A stretch of 8,926 nt of DNA from Thermoplasmata archaeon (GCA_021833045.1 JAKBGP010000078.1:1-8926), one strand, 5' to 3'; shown: positions 1 through 6,370, counted from the stretch's first letter. Notes: generated from the letters alone by a model not told the origin. A program made the numbers and translations.

Positions 1-21
1 GGAAGAATAGCATGTTATTTC

Positions 22-192
22 ATGAAATGCCCGGTATGTGGTAATACTGATGGAATAAAGGAGAATAAACAATGGACTTTCAATTCATACATGGTAACAA
101 GGTATACCTGTCCCAAATGCGGAGCAAACTTCAACTATTATAGTGGAGACAGGGGAGATTATACTATTCCGAAGCCCAGAGAAATGAAATAG
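22..192 (+). CDS. Small zinc-ribbon protein (56 aa)
   Basis: A 56-residue reading frame starts MKCPVCGN and ends in TAG. Two CxxC knuckles are visible, Cys3/Cys6 (CPVC) and Cys30/Cys33 (CPKC), 23 residues apart, which is the spacing of a four-cysteine zinc ribbon. The tail after the second knuckle is polar and aromatic (NYY, GDYTIPKPR) with no membrane segment. Such mini zinc ribbons are common in archaea; whether this one binds nucleic acid or protein cannot be told. The frame is also open upstream to the window edge (GRIACYF before Met22), so this could be the end of a longer protein. I prefer ATG at 22 because the first knuckle sits directly behind it, as in many stand-alone zinc ribbons. 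It lies 6 bases before the DCC-family gene on the same strand, so the two are probably co-transcribed. Function unknown. Confidence 0.6.
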   Translation: MKCPVCGNTDGIKENKQWTFNSYMVTRYTCPKCGANFNYYSGDRGDYTIPKPREMK

Positions 193-198
193 ATATTA

Positions 199-594
199 AT
201 GAAATCTGAAAATGAACAGAAAAACTCGCTGCATCCAGAAATACATGTTACAAAAATTTTTTATGATGATCGATGCGAGCTATGTAGATTTTCAACCGAT
301 CTGATCAGGGGAAGTGGCATTGAAACAATTCCTATGACTGGCACACCTTTCCAAAATTCAAATGAATTAATTCTAAAAGATGAGAATGGAAATACTGACA
401 TAGGATTTGATGCAATTTTCAACCTTACAGGGAAAGTGACGATTCTGTTTCCTCTTTTGCCTGCCTTGTTCCTGTTAAAGATATCTGGAATCGGTGATGT
501 GGCCTATAAAATTGTTTCGAGGAAGAAACACAATGGAAAAATTCAGTGGCTTTTTTCGTTTCTAAACAGGTTGAGAATAAGAAACACAGGTTAA
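199..594 (+). CDS. DCC-family (DUF393) thiol-disulfide oxidoreductase-like protein
   Basis: A 131-residue protein. After a polar N-terminus of about 17 residues comes FYDDRCELCRF (residues 21-31), matching the signature of the DUF393/YuxK 'DCC' family, in which an Asp-Gly/Asp-x-Cys-x-x-Cys motif closes a thioredoxin-like first strand. The redox pair would be Cys26 and Cys29. Residues 68-75 (IGFDAIFN) and the hydrophobic stretch at 82-97 (FPLLPALFLL) correspond to the family's later helices; the stretch is short and proline-containing, so I read it as buried core rather than a secure membrane anchor. A basic C-terminus follows. The family is named as a thiol-disulfide oxidoreductase from its CxxC motif; substrates are generally not known. 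ATG at 199 is the only upstream methionine; no clear Shine-Dalgarno site is present, and it follows the zinc-ribbon gene by 6 bases. Its stop is 10 bases from the stop of the convergent treX-like gene. Confidence 0.75.
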   Translation: MKSENEQKNSLHPEIHVTKIFYDDRCELCRFSTDLIRGSGIETIPMTGTPFQNSNELILKDENGNTDIGFDAIFNLTGKVTILFPLLPALFLLKISGIGDVAYKIVSRKKHNGKIQWLFSFLNRLRIRNTG

Positions 595-604
595 TACTGT
601 TTTA

Positions 605-2710
605 CTAAACTATCTCTCTCAAAATGGCTGAACCCCTTGCCTTCAGAAGGTATTGAGGTGAATCAAGCCTTATTGGAAGTGTGTCCATGTTCAAGATGTT
701 TGTATCCAGATAGAGTTCCCATTTTTTAGTATCATTTGGAAGCTTGAACATGATATCGCTATCCGATGAATTGAACAGCAGTAAAAGATCACCACCTGTA
801 ATCTTCCTGTAAGAATATTCTACCTCACTCGTGTATTCCCCATTTATCCACACCATAAGATGCTTAAGTGATGGATTCTTCCAATCTTCAATTTTAAGTT
901 CCTCAAGGTTTTTGTCAAGCCAGACAACATCCTTCATTTCTGTCCCAGCTACAAGATCCCCTCTGAAAAAATTCTTTCTGGCAAGAACGGGGTTTGATCG
1001 CCTTAAAGCTATGGCTTTCTTAACGAATTTGTAAAGATTCTGCTTATCTTCATCCATATTCCAGTCATACCAGCTGATTTCATTATCCTGACAGTATGCA
1101 TTGTTATTTCCCTGCTGTGTTCGTCCTATTTCATCTCCACCAAGTATCATGGGAGTTCCCTGTGAAACAAAAAGTGAGAGAAAGAAATTCTTGATGCTCC
1201 TGTATCTCAGTCCCATAATCTTCTTATCCTCTGTTCTCCCCTCTACGCCATAATTAAAGCTGTAATTTTCATCTATCCCACCTTCAAATCCCTCAGTATT
1301 TGCTTCGTTATGCTTTGTGTTATATGAAACCAGATCCATAAGGGTAAATCCATCATGACATGTTACAAAATTTATGCTGGAATGCGGTCTCTTGCCACCG
1401 TCATCATAAAGGTCGGGTGAGCCTGATATTCTTGTGGCAAATTCCCCAATCATTCCATCGTCTCCTCTCCAGTATTTCCTTAGGGAGTCCCTGTATTTAC
1501 CATTCCATTCACTCCATTTTGGAGGAAAATTCCCTACCTGATATCCACCTGGTCCTATATCCCACGGTTCAGCAATTAATTTAAGTCTTGAAAGTACTGG
1601 ATCCTGATGGATCACGTTCATGAATGGGGAAAGCATGTTTATGCTGTAAAGGTTTCTTGCAAGTGTTGAAGCCAGATCAAACCTGAATCCATCTATTTGC
1701 ATCTCTATTGCCCAGTATCTCAGGCTATCCATGATCATCTGTAAAACCTGAGGATTGCTTACGTTTAGACTGTTTCCGGTTCCGGTAAAATCAACATATT
1801 TGGATGGATCAGATGGGTCTAGAAAATAGTATGTTCTATTATCTATACCTCTAAATGAAAGCAGTGGACCCATATGGTTTCCCTCGGCCGTATGATTATA
1901 AACCACATCGAGTATTACCTCAATGCCATTGGAGTGAAGATTAAAAACCATATCCTTGAATTCCTTTATCTGATTATCATGGCTTGTTGAATACCTCAGA
2001 TCAGGGGCAAAATATGCTATGGTATTATAGCCCCAGTAATTTGTCAGTCCCCTATCTACCAGTACCTTATCGTCTACGTGCTGTTGCACCGGCATGAGTT
2101 CAACTGCAGTTATTCCCAGGTCCTTAAGATAGTTGATCACCTTTGAGGAGCCAAGCGCTGAATAGGTACCCCTGATATTCTTATCAAGATCTTCTTTCAT
2201 CTGTGTAATGCTCTTTACATGGGTTTCATAGATTATGGTATCATTCCATCTCCTTTCAGGCTTTCTTACATCCTGCCAGTCGTAAAGATCATTGACAACC
2301 ATTGACTTTGGCATGAATTCAGTATCATCCTCATTGTTAACAGATGAACCGTACATTATATCATAGGGAAATATGCTGTCATCCCAGTTTATTTTGGAAT
2401 TAAGTGACTTTGCGTATGGATCTATAAGCAGTTTGTTCTTGTTGAATCTTAGACCTTGAGATGGATCGAATGGACCACCCACATAGTAGCCATACAATTG
2501 TCCCTCTTTTATACCAGAAACCTCACAGTGCCAGACGTGTGCATCCACTTCTTTCATCGAAATGGTTTCATTTGGACACTTCAAATCAGAGGGTTTAAAA
2601 AGTGCAAGTTCAATTGATTCGGCATCTTCAGAATATATTGCAAAATTTACTCCATCGTTCGTAAGAGTTGATCCGAGGGGATAAGGCTTCCCTTCTGAAA
2701 CAATACCCAT
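605..2710 (-). CDS. treX: Glycogen debranching enzyme, TreX/GlgX type (GH13)
   Basis: This enzyme hydrolyses alpha-1,6 branch points of glycogen or maltodextrin in the cytoplasm. Read from ATG at 2710 it has 701 residues, close to Sulfolobus TreX. The N-terminal CBM48-like domain (about 1-130) begins GKPYPLG and contains DGVNFAIYSEDA. The GH13 barrel carries all four conserved regions: DVVYNH (268-273), GFRFDLAS with nucleophile Asp345, IAEPWD with acid/base Glu381, and FVTCHDG with Asp453. The C-terminal beta domain follows from about residue 580. The frame continues 8 codons further to a TTG at 2734; I chose the ATG because the CBM48 motif follows closely and an ATTAAT box lies about 26 bases upstream, but a stronger TTTTAAAA box at 2757-2764 would start a transcript near 2734, so the TTG cannot be excluded. 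No treY, treZ or glycogen synthase gene is in the window. GlgX and isoamylase are the alternative names. Confidence 0.93.
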   Translation of the reverse strand: MGIVSEGKPYPLGSTLTNDGVNFAIYSEDAESIELALFKPSDLKCPNETISMKEVDAHVWHCEVSGIKEGQLYGYYVGGPFDPSQGLRFNKNKLLIDPYAKSLNSKINWDDSIFPYDIMYGSSVNNEDDTEFMPKSMVVNDLYDWQDVRKPERRWNDTIIYETHVKSITQMKEDLDKNIRGTYSALGSSKVINYLKDLGITAVELMPVQQHVDDKVLVDRGLTNYWGYNTIAYFAPDLRYSTSHDNQIKEFKDMVFNLHSNGIEVILDVVYNHTAEGNHMGPLLSFRGIDNRTYYFLDPSDPSKYVDFTGTGNSLNVSNPQVLQMIMDSLRYWAIEMQIDGFRFDLASTLARNLYSINMLSPFMNVIHQDPVLSRLKLIAEPWDIGPGGYQVGNFPPKWSEWNGKYRDSLRKYWRGDDGMIGEFATRISGSPDLYDDGGKRPHSSINFVTCHDGFTLMDLVSYNTKHNEANTEGFEGGIDENYSFNYGVEGRTEDKKIMGLRYRSIKNFFLSLFVSQGTPMILGGDEIGRTQQGNNNAYCQDNEISWYDWNMDEDKQNLYKFVKKAIALRRSNPVLARKNFFRGDLVAGTEMKDVVWLDKNLEELKIEDWKNPSLKHLMVWINGEYTSEVEYSYRKITGGDLLLLFNSSDSDIMFKLPNDTKKWELYLDTNILNMDTLPIRLDSPQYLLKARGSAILREIV

Positions 2711-2756
2711 AAGCACTGTAGTATACTGGTGCAATTAATCTTTACTGAATTGTGCA

Positions 2757-2764
2757 TTTTAAAA
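2757..2764 (-). promoter_or_regulatory. TATA-like box for the treX-like gene
   Basis: Read on the minus strand this is TTTTAAAA, preceded by a purine-rich GAAATAAG that could serve as the BRE. A TATA box centred here predicts a transcript start near 2734, about 24 bases before the chosen ATG at 2710. There is no Shine-Dalgarno sequence in that leader. A weaker ATTAAT at 2733-2738 would instead give a leaderless transcript at the ATG. Confidence 0.4.
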
Positions 2765-2832
2765 CTTATTTCACTAAGTCCTGTGTATGTTTGCAACCAT
2801 AATTAGTTCAGTACATAAGAAAACAGGAAAAA

Positions 2833-2840
2833 AGTAAATA
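2833..2840 (+). promoter_or_regulatory. BRE/TATA-like box for the isochorismatase-fold gene
   Basis: AGTAAATA preceded by the purine run GGAAAAA looks like an archaeal BRE plus TATA element. Its centre is about 24 bases before ATG 2861, so the message should be leaderless or nearly so. No Shine-Dalgarno sequence precedes the ATG, which agrees with that. Confidence 0.5.
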
Positions 2841-2853
2841 TGTTCTAAACATA
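2839..2853. promoter_or_regulatory. Operator-like palindrome TATGTT-CTA-AACATA
   Basis: Two perfect 6-base arms separated by 3 bases. The palindrome overlaps the end of the TATA-like box at 2833-2840 and ends 7 bases before the start codon at 2861. In archaea a site at this place is where a repressor would block TBP/TFB or RNA polymerase loading. No candidate regulator gene is in the window. With A/T-rich arms, chance remains a real possibility. Confidence 0.35.
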
Positions 2854-2860
2854 CAAAAAC

Positions 2861-3439
2861 ATGGTTAAAGGAGAAATATACAAAGATATAAGAGGGGTAG
2901 TAAAACCAGAGCATTCAGCCTTAATAATATGGGATGTTCAGAACATGCTTGTGGGTAGAATATTCAACAAAGAGGAATTCATTAAGAATAACACTGAACT
3001 AATAAAAAGGGCACATGAACTTGAAATACCCGTAATTTTTACGAAGATAACACCTCTGCCGGAAAAATTTGAATCTGCCCCGAGACTTGCAAGAGGTGGA
3101 TTTCCAAAGGAAATGGATAAAAGTATGTTTGAACTTACTATTAAGCCTGAAGACTCAGATATTGTATTAAACAAGAACACCGCAAGCATATTTATAGGAA
3201 CAAATTTTGAGATGATGATGAGAAATGCAGGAATAGAGACCCTTATTTATACAGGAATTGCCACCGAAATTGGTGTGGAATCCAGTGTGAGAGATGGCTC
3301 CAACAGAGGCTTTTATAATGTTGTGATAAAGGACGCAGTTTCTTCAGGGAACAGAGAGGCCCATGAGAGATCACTGAAAAATATGGAACTTATGTTCAAT
3401 GTCATTTCAAAGGATGAACTTTTGAACCTGTGGAAATGA
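2861..3439 (+). CDS. Isochorismatase-fold (cysteine hydrolase superfamily) protein lacking the catalytic Cys
   Basis: A 192-residue soluble protein of the isochorismatase/nicotinamidase superfamily. The fold signatures are in order: ALIIWDVQNML with Asp25 as the conserved acid, IPVIFTKITP (56-65), VLNKNTASIF with conserved Lys105, and TGIATEIGVESSVRDG (131-146), which is the family's 'TG.AT..CVESTARDA' segment containing the cis-peptide turn. In nicotinamidases and related hydrolases the residue at position 138 is the nucleophilic cysteine of the Asp-Lys-Cys triad; here it is Gly138. True isochorismatases such as EntB also have glycine there, and other superfamily members lack the cysteine too, so a non-amidase ether or ester hydrolase, or a non-catalytic role, is possible. 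The substrate is unknown, and no siderophore or menaquinone genes are nearby. ATG 2861 fits the TATA spacing. The gene is single and divergent from the treX-like gene. Confidence 0.85.
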   Translation: MVKGEIYKDIRGVVKPEHSALIIWDVQNMLVGRIFNKEEFIKNNTELIKRAHELEIPVIFTKITPLPEKFESAPRLARGGFPKEMDKSMFELTIKPEDSDIVLNKNTASIFIGTNFEMMMRNAGIETLIYTGIATEIGVESSVRDGSNRGFYNVVIKDAVSSGNREAHERSLKNMELMFNVISKDELLNLWK

Positions 3440-3468
3440 AAACCCAATAGAAATTCAACCAGAATTAA

Positions 3469-3474
3469 TTTTTT
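3469..3474 (+). terminator. T-run terminator after the isochorismatase-fold gene
   Basis: A T6 run inside a TTAATTTTTTATTAT stretch lies 30 bases after the stop codon. Archaeal RNA polymerase terminates at such U-tracts without needing a hairpin. The next gene has its own TATA-like box, consistent with termination here. Confidence 0.4.
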
Positions 3475-3512
3475 ATTATGTGGCTTATACTGAGTATTAA
3501 ACCTTAACAAAC

Positions 3513-3521
3513 AAATAAGTA
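3513..3521 (+). promoter_or_regulatory. TATA-like box for citrate synthase
   Basis: AAATAAGTA, running into TATATTTTT, is centred about 25 bases before ATG 3542. This predicts a leaderless citrate synthase message and supports that ATG over the in-frame TTG at 3527, which would lie between the box and the transcript start. Confidence 0.45.
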
Positions 3522-3541
3522 TATTTTTGACATATAGGGAT

Positions 3542-4699
3542 ATGACAGACGAAAAAGTTACAATCAGTAAAGGATTAGAGGGCATTTTTATTGCTGATAC
3601 AACACTCTGTAAGATCGATGGAACTAATGGAAAATTATGGTATAGGGGATATCCTATTGAGGTTCTAGCAGATAAATCAAATTATGAGGAAGTTGCTTTC
3701 CTACTCCTCTATGGACATCTGCCAAACAGACACGAAATGGATGTCTTTGATGCAAGATTAAAGGATGAGAGAGAGGTCTCCAGCGAAATTAAGGAGATCA
3801 TAAAGATGTATTCTGGTAAAGCTCATCCCAATGACGTTCTTAGAACATGTGTTTCAGCCCTATCTACATACGATGATGATATGAGTGACAGGAGCAAGGA
3901 AGCCAATCTTGAACGGGCAGTAAAACTTATTGCTAAACTGCCCACCATTATTGCAATGATAGGAAGAACCATGAGAGGAAAAGGCTTCGTTGAACCGGAC
4001 AGGTCACTCTCCCATTCATCAAACTTTTTATATATGTTAACAGGCAAGAGACCGGACAAGGAATCTGCAAAGCTAATTGATCTGATGTTCATACTTCACG
4101 CAGAACACGGCAGTAACGCTTCTACATTTTCAACTCTTGTTACAGGATCAACACTGGCTGATACATACTCAGCAGTTGTAGCAGGAATAGCAACGCTCAG
4201 GGGTCCTCTCCATGGTGGTGCAGATGAAGCAGCACTGAACATGATGAGGGCCATAGGAGAACCTGATAATACTGAAAAATATATTGAAGATGCACTGGCT
4301 GGAAAACAGAGAATTATGGGATTTGGACACAGGGTTTACAAGGCCTATGATCCAAGGGCAAAGGTTGTATACAAATATCTTCAGTCCTTCATGAAAACTA
4401 CCACTGATCCACAGATAGAGAAATTGCTTGAAATTGCCATAAGAGCCGAAAAGCTGATGGAAGAAAAGCTCAGTAAGACAAAAGGGATTTGGCCAAATAT
4501 AGACTTTTTCTCTGGTCCACTTTACACAGCAATGGACATTCCATCCGATCTGTTTACCCCAATATTCGCAGCATCTAGAATGGCTGGATGGACAGCTCAC
4601 CTATTTGAATACTGGGAGAATAACAGACTGTTTAGACCACTGGATAACTATGTGGGCAAGCTGGATGTTGAATACGTACCAATTGATAAGAGACAGTGA
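3542..4699 (+). CDS. gltA: Citrate synthase
   Basis: This enzyme condenses oxaloacetate with acetyl-CoA to citrate, the entry step of the citric acid cycle. It has 385 residues, essentially the length of Thermoplasma acidophilum citrate synthase, and begins MTDEKVTISKGLEG, lining up with that enzyme's N-terminus. The catalytic residues are present: His224 in GPLHGGADEA, His263 in MGFGHRVYK, and Asp321 in WPNIDFFSG; the HAEHGSNAST segment (186-195) carries the conserved His189. The C-terminal WTAHLFEYWENNRLFRPLDNYVG is typical of the family. An in-frame TTG at 3527 would add 5 residues, but ATG 3542 fits both the homologue N-terminus and the TATA spacing. Small archaeal citrate synthases are close to 2-methylcitrate synthases, so activity with propionyl-CoA cannot be excluded. 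The gene is monocistronic and converges on the metallo-beta-lactamase gene. Confidence 0.95.
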   Translation: MTDEKVTISKGLEGIFIADTTLCKIDGTNGKLWYRGYPIEVLADKSNYEEVAFLLLYGHLPNRHEMDVFDARLKDEREVSSEIKEIIKMYSGKAHPNDVLRTCVSALSTYDDDMSDRSKEANLERAVKLIAKLPTIIAMIGRTMRGKGFVEPDRSLSHSSNFLYMLTGKRPDKESAKLIDLMFILHAEHGSNASTFSTLVTGSTLADTYSAVVAGIATLRGPLHGGADEAALNMMRAIGEPDNTEKYIEDALAGKQRIMGFGHRVYKAYDPRAKVVYKYLQSFMKTTTDPQIEKLLEIAIRAEKLMEEKLSKTKGIWPNIDFFSGPLYTAMDIPSDLFTPIFAASRMAGWTAHLFEYWENNRLFRPLDNYVGKLDVEYVPIDKRQ

Positions 4700-4717
4700 A
4701 CCAACAATTATCAAAAA

Positions 4718-4722
4718 TTTTT
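4718..4722 (+). terminator. T-run after citrate synthase
   Basis: AAAAATTTTTAATTT starts 14 bases after the stop codon and is symmetric enough (A5T5) to serve as a U-tract terminator for both convergent genes: citrate synthase on the plus strand and, further downstream of its stop, the hydrolase on the minus strand. Confidence 0.35.
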
Positions 4723-4752
4723 AATTTAACTATTCTTAATATGACTTACTAC

Positions 4753-4791
4753 TGGACTGCAGTGGTTTGATCTTAATACAGTTGCAGTCTG
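4753..4791 (+). other. Inverted repeat/possible RNA hairpin in the convergent gap
   Basis: GACTGCA (4755-4761) and TGCAGTC (4783-4789) form a perfect 7-bp stem. On a plus-strand RNA, two G-U pairs on each end extend it to 11 bp with a 17-base loop (4764-4780). On the minus strand those end pairs become A-C mismatches, so the longer hairpin exists only in plus-strand RNA. The segment is less A/T-rich than its surroundings. It could be part of the citrate synthase 3' end, a small RNA, or chance. No start codon with a useful reading frame explains it. Confidence 0.3.
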
Positions 4792-4809
4792 TATACTCAC
4801 GTCGTGAAT

Positions 4810-5457
4810 TCAATATAAACTGTTTTTGTTTGCAACATTCTGGAAATAAAAATTGTTTAGCAGCTCATAACGTATATCACTCGGATCACCATGGCCCGGA
4901 TATATTCTTGTAGACTCCTTCATCTGGGAAAGTTTTTTCAGACTTCTGATCATGTCTTCTTCATTACCTCCAAAATCCATTCTTCCTATGGACATTCTGA
5001 ATAACGTGTCTCCGGTGAGTATGAAGCCGTCTCCAACTATACAGGAACTTCCAGGTGTGTGCCCAGGAGTTTCCATAATTTTCAACTGGTGACTCCCAAC
5101 CTTGAATACGAATCCATCACTGAATGTTATAATGCTGTCGGGAATTTCTGCCTTTAAACCCTTTATGAAATGCTCCGCCGAATAATCTTTTGATTGAAGC
5201 ATTTCTTTATCCTTTTCGTTGATATAAAATGGAATATCATACTTCCTCTGTATTTCTCTTGCTGCCAGAAAATGGTCGAAGTGACCATGTGTGGCAATGA
5301 TAAATTTTGGCTTCAGATTGAACTTTTCAATTTCTTCTATTATCTTTTCAGGATTTCCTCCTGCATCAACTATAACACATTCATCTGAATTTGACAGTAT
5401 ATAGCAGTCCGTCATCAGTGGACCAACTGTGATCTTCCTGATCTTTAAAAGTTTCAA
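4810..5457 (-). CDS. Metallo-beta-lactamase-fold hydrolase, glyoxalase II-like
   Basis: A 215-residue cytoplasmic metallohydrolase. The dinuclear metal site is complete: THGHFDH (56-62, ligands His57, His59, Asp61, His62), His133 in PGHTPGS, Asp150 in LTGDTLF, and His189 in YPGHG. The N-terminus IRKITVGPLMTDCYIL is the usual first strand and turn of the YcbL/hydroxyacylglutathione-hydrolase-like group, and the 215-residue length fits the short type without the C-terminal glutathione-binding domain. The likely reaction is hydrolysis of a thioester or similar acyl-thiol; archaea of this type do not normally use glutathione, so the true substrate is uncertain. The start is TTG at 5457: the next ATG (codon 15) would remove the first strand. 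An AATTTTAAT box about 26 bases upstream would give a leaderless message, and a TATAAAA box lies at 5494-5500. The gene is divergent from the disulfide oxidoreductase. Confidence 0.88.
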   Translation of the reverse strand: MKLLKIRKITVGPLMTDCYILSNSDECVIVDAGGNPEKIIEEIEKFNLKPKFIIATHGHFDHFLAAREIQRKYDIPFYINEKDKEMLQSKDYSAEHFIKGLKAEIPDSIITFSDGFVFKVGSHQLKIMETPGHTPGSSCIVGDGFILTGDTLFRMSIGRMDFGGNEEDMIRSLKKLSQMKESTRIYPGHGDPSDIRYELLNNFYFQNVANKNSLY

Positions 5458-5493
5458 TATTTGGAAATTAGTATCTTGATTAAAATTGTTATG

Positions 5494-5500
5494 TTTTATA
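5494..5500 (-). promoter_or_regulatory. TATA box for the metallo-beta-lactamase hydrolase gene
   Basis: The minus strand reads TATAAAA, the best TATA match in this intergenic region. Its centre is 40 bases before the TTG start, predicting a transcript start near 5471 and a leader of about 14 bases without a Shine-Dalgarno site. A weaker AATTTTAAT at 5479-5487 would instead place the start on the TTG itself. Confidence 0.4.
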
Positions 5501-5511
5501 CTACTGGAATT

Positions 5512-5526
5512 AATGAATAATTCATT
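5512..5526. promoter_or_regulatory. Perfect 15-bp palindrome AATGAAT-A-ATTCATT
   Basis: Two 7-base arms flank a single central base. It sits 11 bases upstream (minus-strand sense) of the TATAAAA box of the hydrolase gene, next to where TFB binds. That is a usual place for an archaeal activator or repressor dimer site. It is A/T-rich, so the function is inferred only from symmetry and position. Confidence 0.35.
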
Positions 5527-5544
5527 CAGATAGATGTGACTGTT

Positions 5545-5570
5545 GTGAAAAATATTATTATATTTTTCAC
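5545..5570. repeat. Perfect 11-bp inverted repeat with 4-base spacer
   Basis: GTGAAAAATAT (5545-5555) and ATATTTTTCAC (5560-5570) are exact reverse complements around TATT. It lies in the 250-base divergent region, 87 bases from the hydrolase start and 137 from the disulfide oxidoreductase start. It could be a protein-binding site, a hairpin, or the remnant of a mobile or RNA element. A half-match, GTGAAATTTAAAA, recurs near 5616. The remainder of the 5458-5707 gap holds only the promoter elements listed and no supported gene. Confidence 0.45.
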
Positions 5571-5678
5571 GGGTCTGTATTTATTAGCCTAATGCGGTAT
5601 GTTATATGGATTAAAGTGAAATTTAAAATACATCAACTATGGATATTTCCAGTTTACATTTTAATTTTTACAAACATG

Positions 5679-5687
5679 TTTTAATAA
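5679..5687 (+). promoter_or_regulatory. TATA-like box for the disulfide oxidoreductase gene
   Basis: TTTTAATAA is centred 25 bases before ATG 5708, the expected distance for a leaderless archaeal transcript. This placement decides the start codon: an in-frame ATG at 5639 lies upstream of the box and would not be on the message. Confidence 0.55.
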
Positions 5688-5707
5688 CTTATCACAATGC
5701 ATTAAAC

Positions 5708-6367
5708 ATGCAATTAATAAATGATGAATACAGAACAAAATTAAAAGAACAGTTTTCTACCACAATGGTGGATGAAGTTACAATTAAGGTCTTCAAGGAT
5801 GATAATAAGTCGTGCCAGTACTGCAACGATACAGAACAGCTAATGAGGGAGATAGCAGAAATAACAGATAAGGTTAAGGTTGAGATACATGAACTTGGAG
5901 ATGAGGAATCAAAGAAATATAAAATAGAAAAGGCTCCAGTGGTCATACTATTTTCAGACAGATTCCAGAATGGAAATGTGAGATACTTTGGGATTCCATC
6001 AGGTTATGAATTCAGGTCTATAATTGAAGATATAGAAACATTCTCCACTGGGAAGATAGAACTCAGGGAAAGCACAATTGATAAGTTAAAAACCATTGAA
6101 AAACCGGTCAGCATAAGAGTGTTTATAACACCAACCTGCCCATACTGCCCTTCAGCAGTTAGAATGGCACACAATTTTGCCCTTGTGAACCCAAATATTA
6201 CTGGAGATATGGTAGAATCATACGAATTTGAAGAAGAGGCAGAAGCCGCAGCAGTTTCAAGCGTTCCACACACAACCATAAGTAATATTGATGAGCCAAT
6301 AATCGGAGCCCAACCCGAAGAGATATTCCTCGATCAGGTTCTATTTTCAGCAGCCCAGGCACCATAA
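5708..6367 (+). CDS. Protein disulfide oxidoreductase (two-thioredoxin-fold, PDO/glutaredoxin-like)
   Basis: A 219-residue archaeal PDO that makes, reduces or rearranges disulfide bonds, in these organisms mostly in the cytoplasm. It contains two tandem thioredoxin folds, each with a CxxC site: CQYC (Cys36/Cys39) in the first and CPYC (Cys144/Cys147) in the second. Each has its cis-proline partner, KAPV (Pro77) and SVPHTT (Pro187). FITPTCPYCPSAVRMAHNFA is nearly the family consensus, as is RYFGIPSGYEF (92-102). The frame is open upstream to ATG 5639, adding 23 residues, but PDO homologues begin close to MQLINDEYRTKLKEQF, the extra residues look like translated A/T-rich intergenic DNA, and a TATA box lies 25 bases before 5708. 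There is no signal peptide. A thioredoxin reductase gene, the usual electron donor, is not in the window. Confidence 0.92.
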   Translation: MQLINDEYRTKLKEQFSTTMVDEVTIKVFKDDNKSCQYCNDTEQLMREIAEITDKVKVEIHELGDEESKKYKIEKAPVVILFSDRFQNGNVRYFGIPSGYEFRSIIEDIETFSTGKIELRESTIDKLKTIEKPVSIRVFITPTCPYCPSAVRMAHNFALVNPNITGDMVESYEFEEEAEAAAVSSVPHTTISNIDEPIIGAQPEEIFLDQVLFSAAQAP

Positions 6368-6370
6368 TCC

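Noticed and set aside
4169..4600. A 143-codon open frame on the minus strand
   Set aside because: It lies wholly inside the citrate synthase gene, whose catalytic motifs are intact; the antisense translation has the rich Cys/His/Ser mix of a shadow frame and no recognisable domain.
5592..5684. A 30-codon hydrophobic reading frame (MRYVIWIKVKF...) in the divergent control region
   Set aside because: It overlaps the TATA box of the disulfide oxidoreductase gene, is A/T-driven in composition, and has neither a ribosome-binding site nor a suitably placed promoter of its own.
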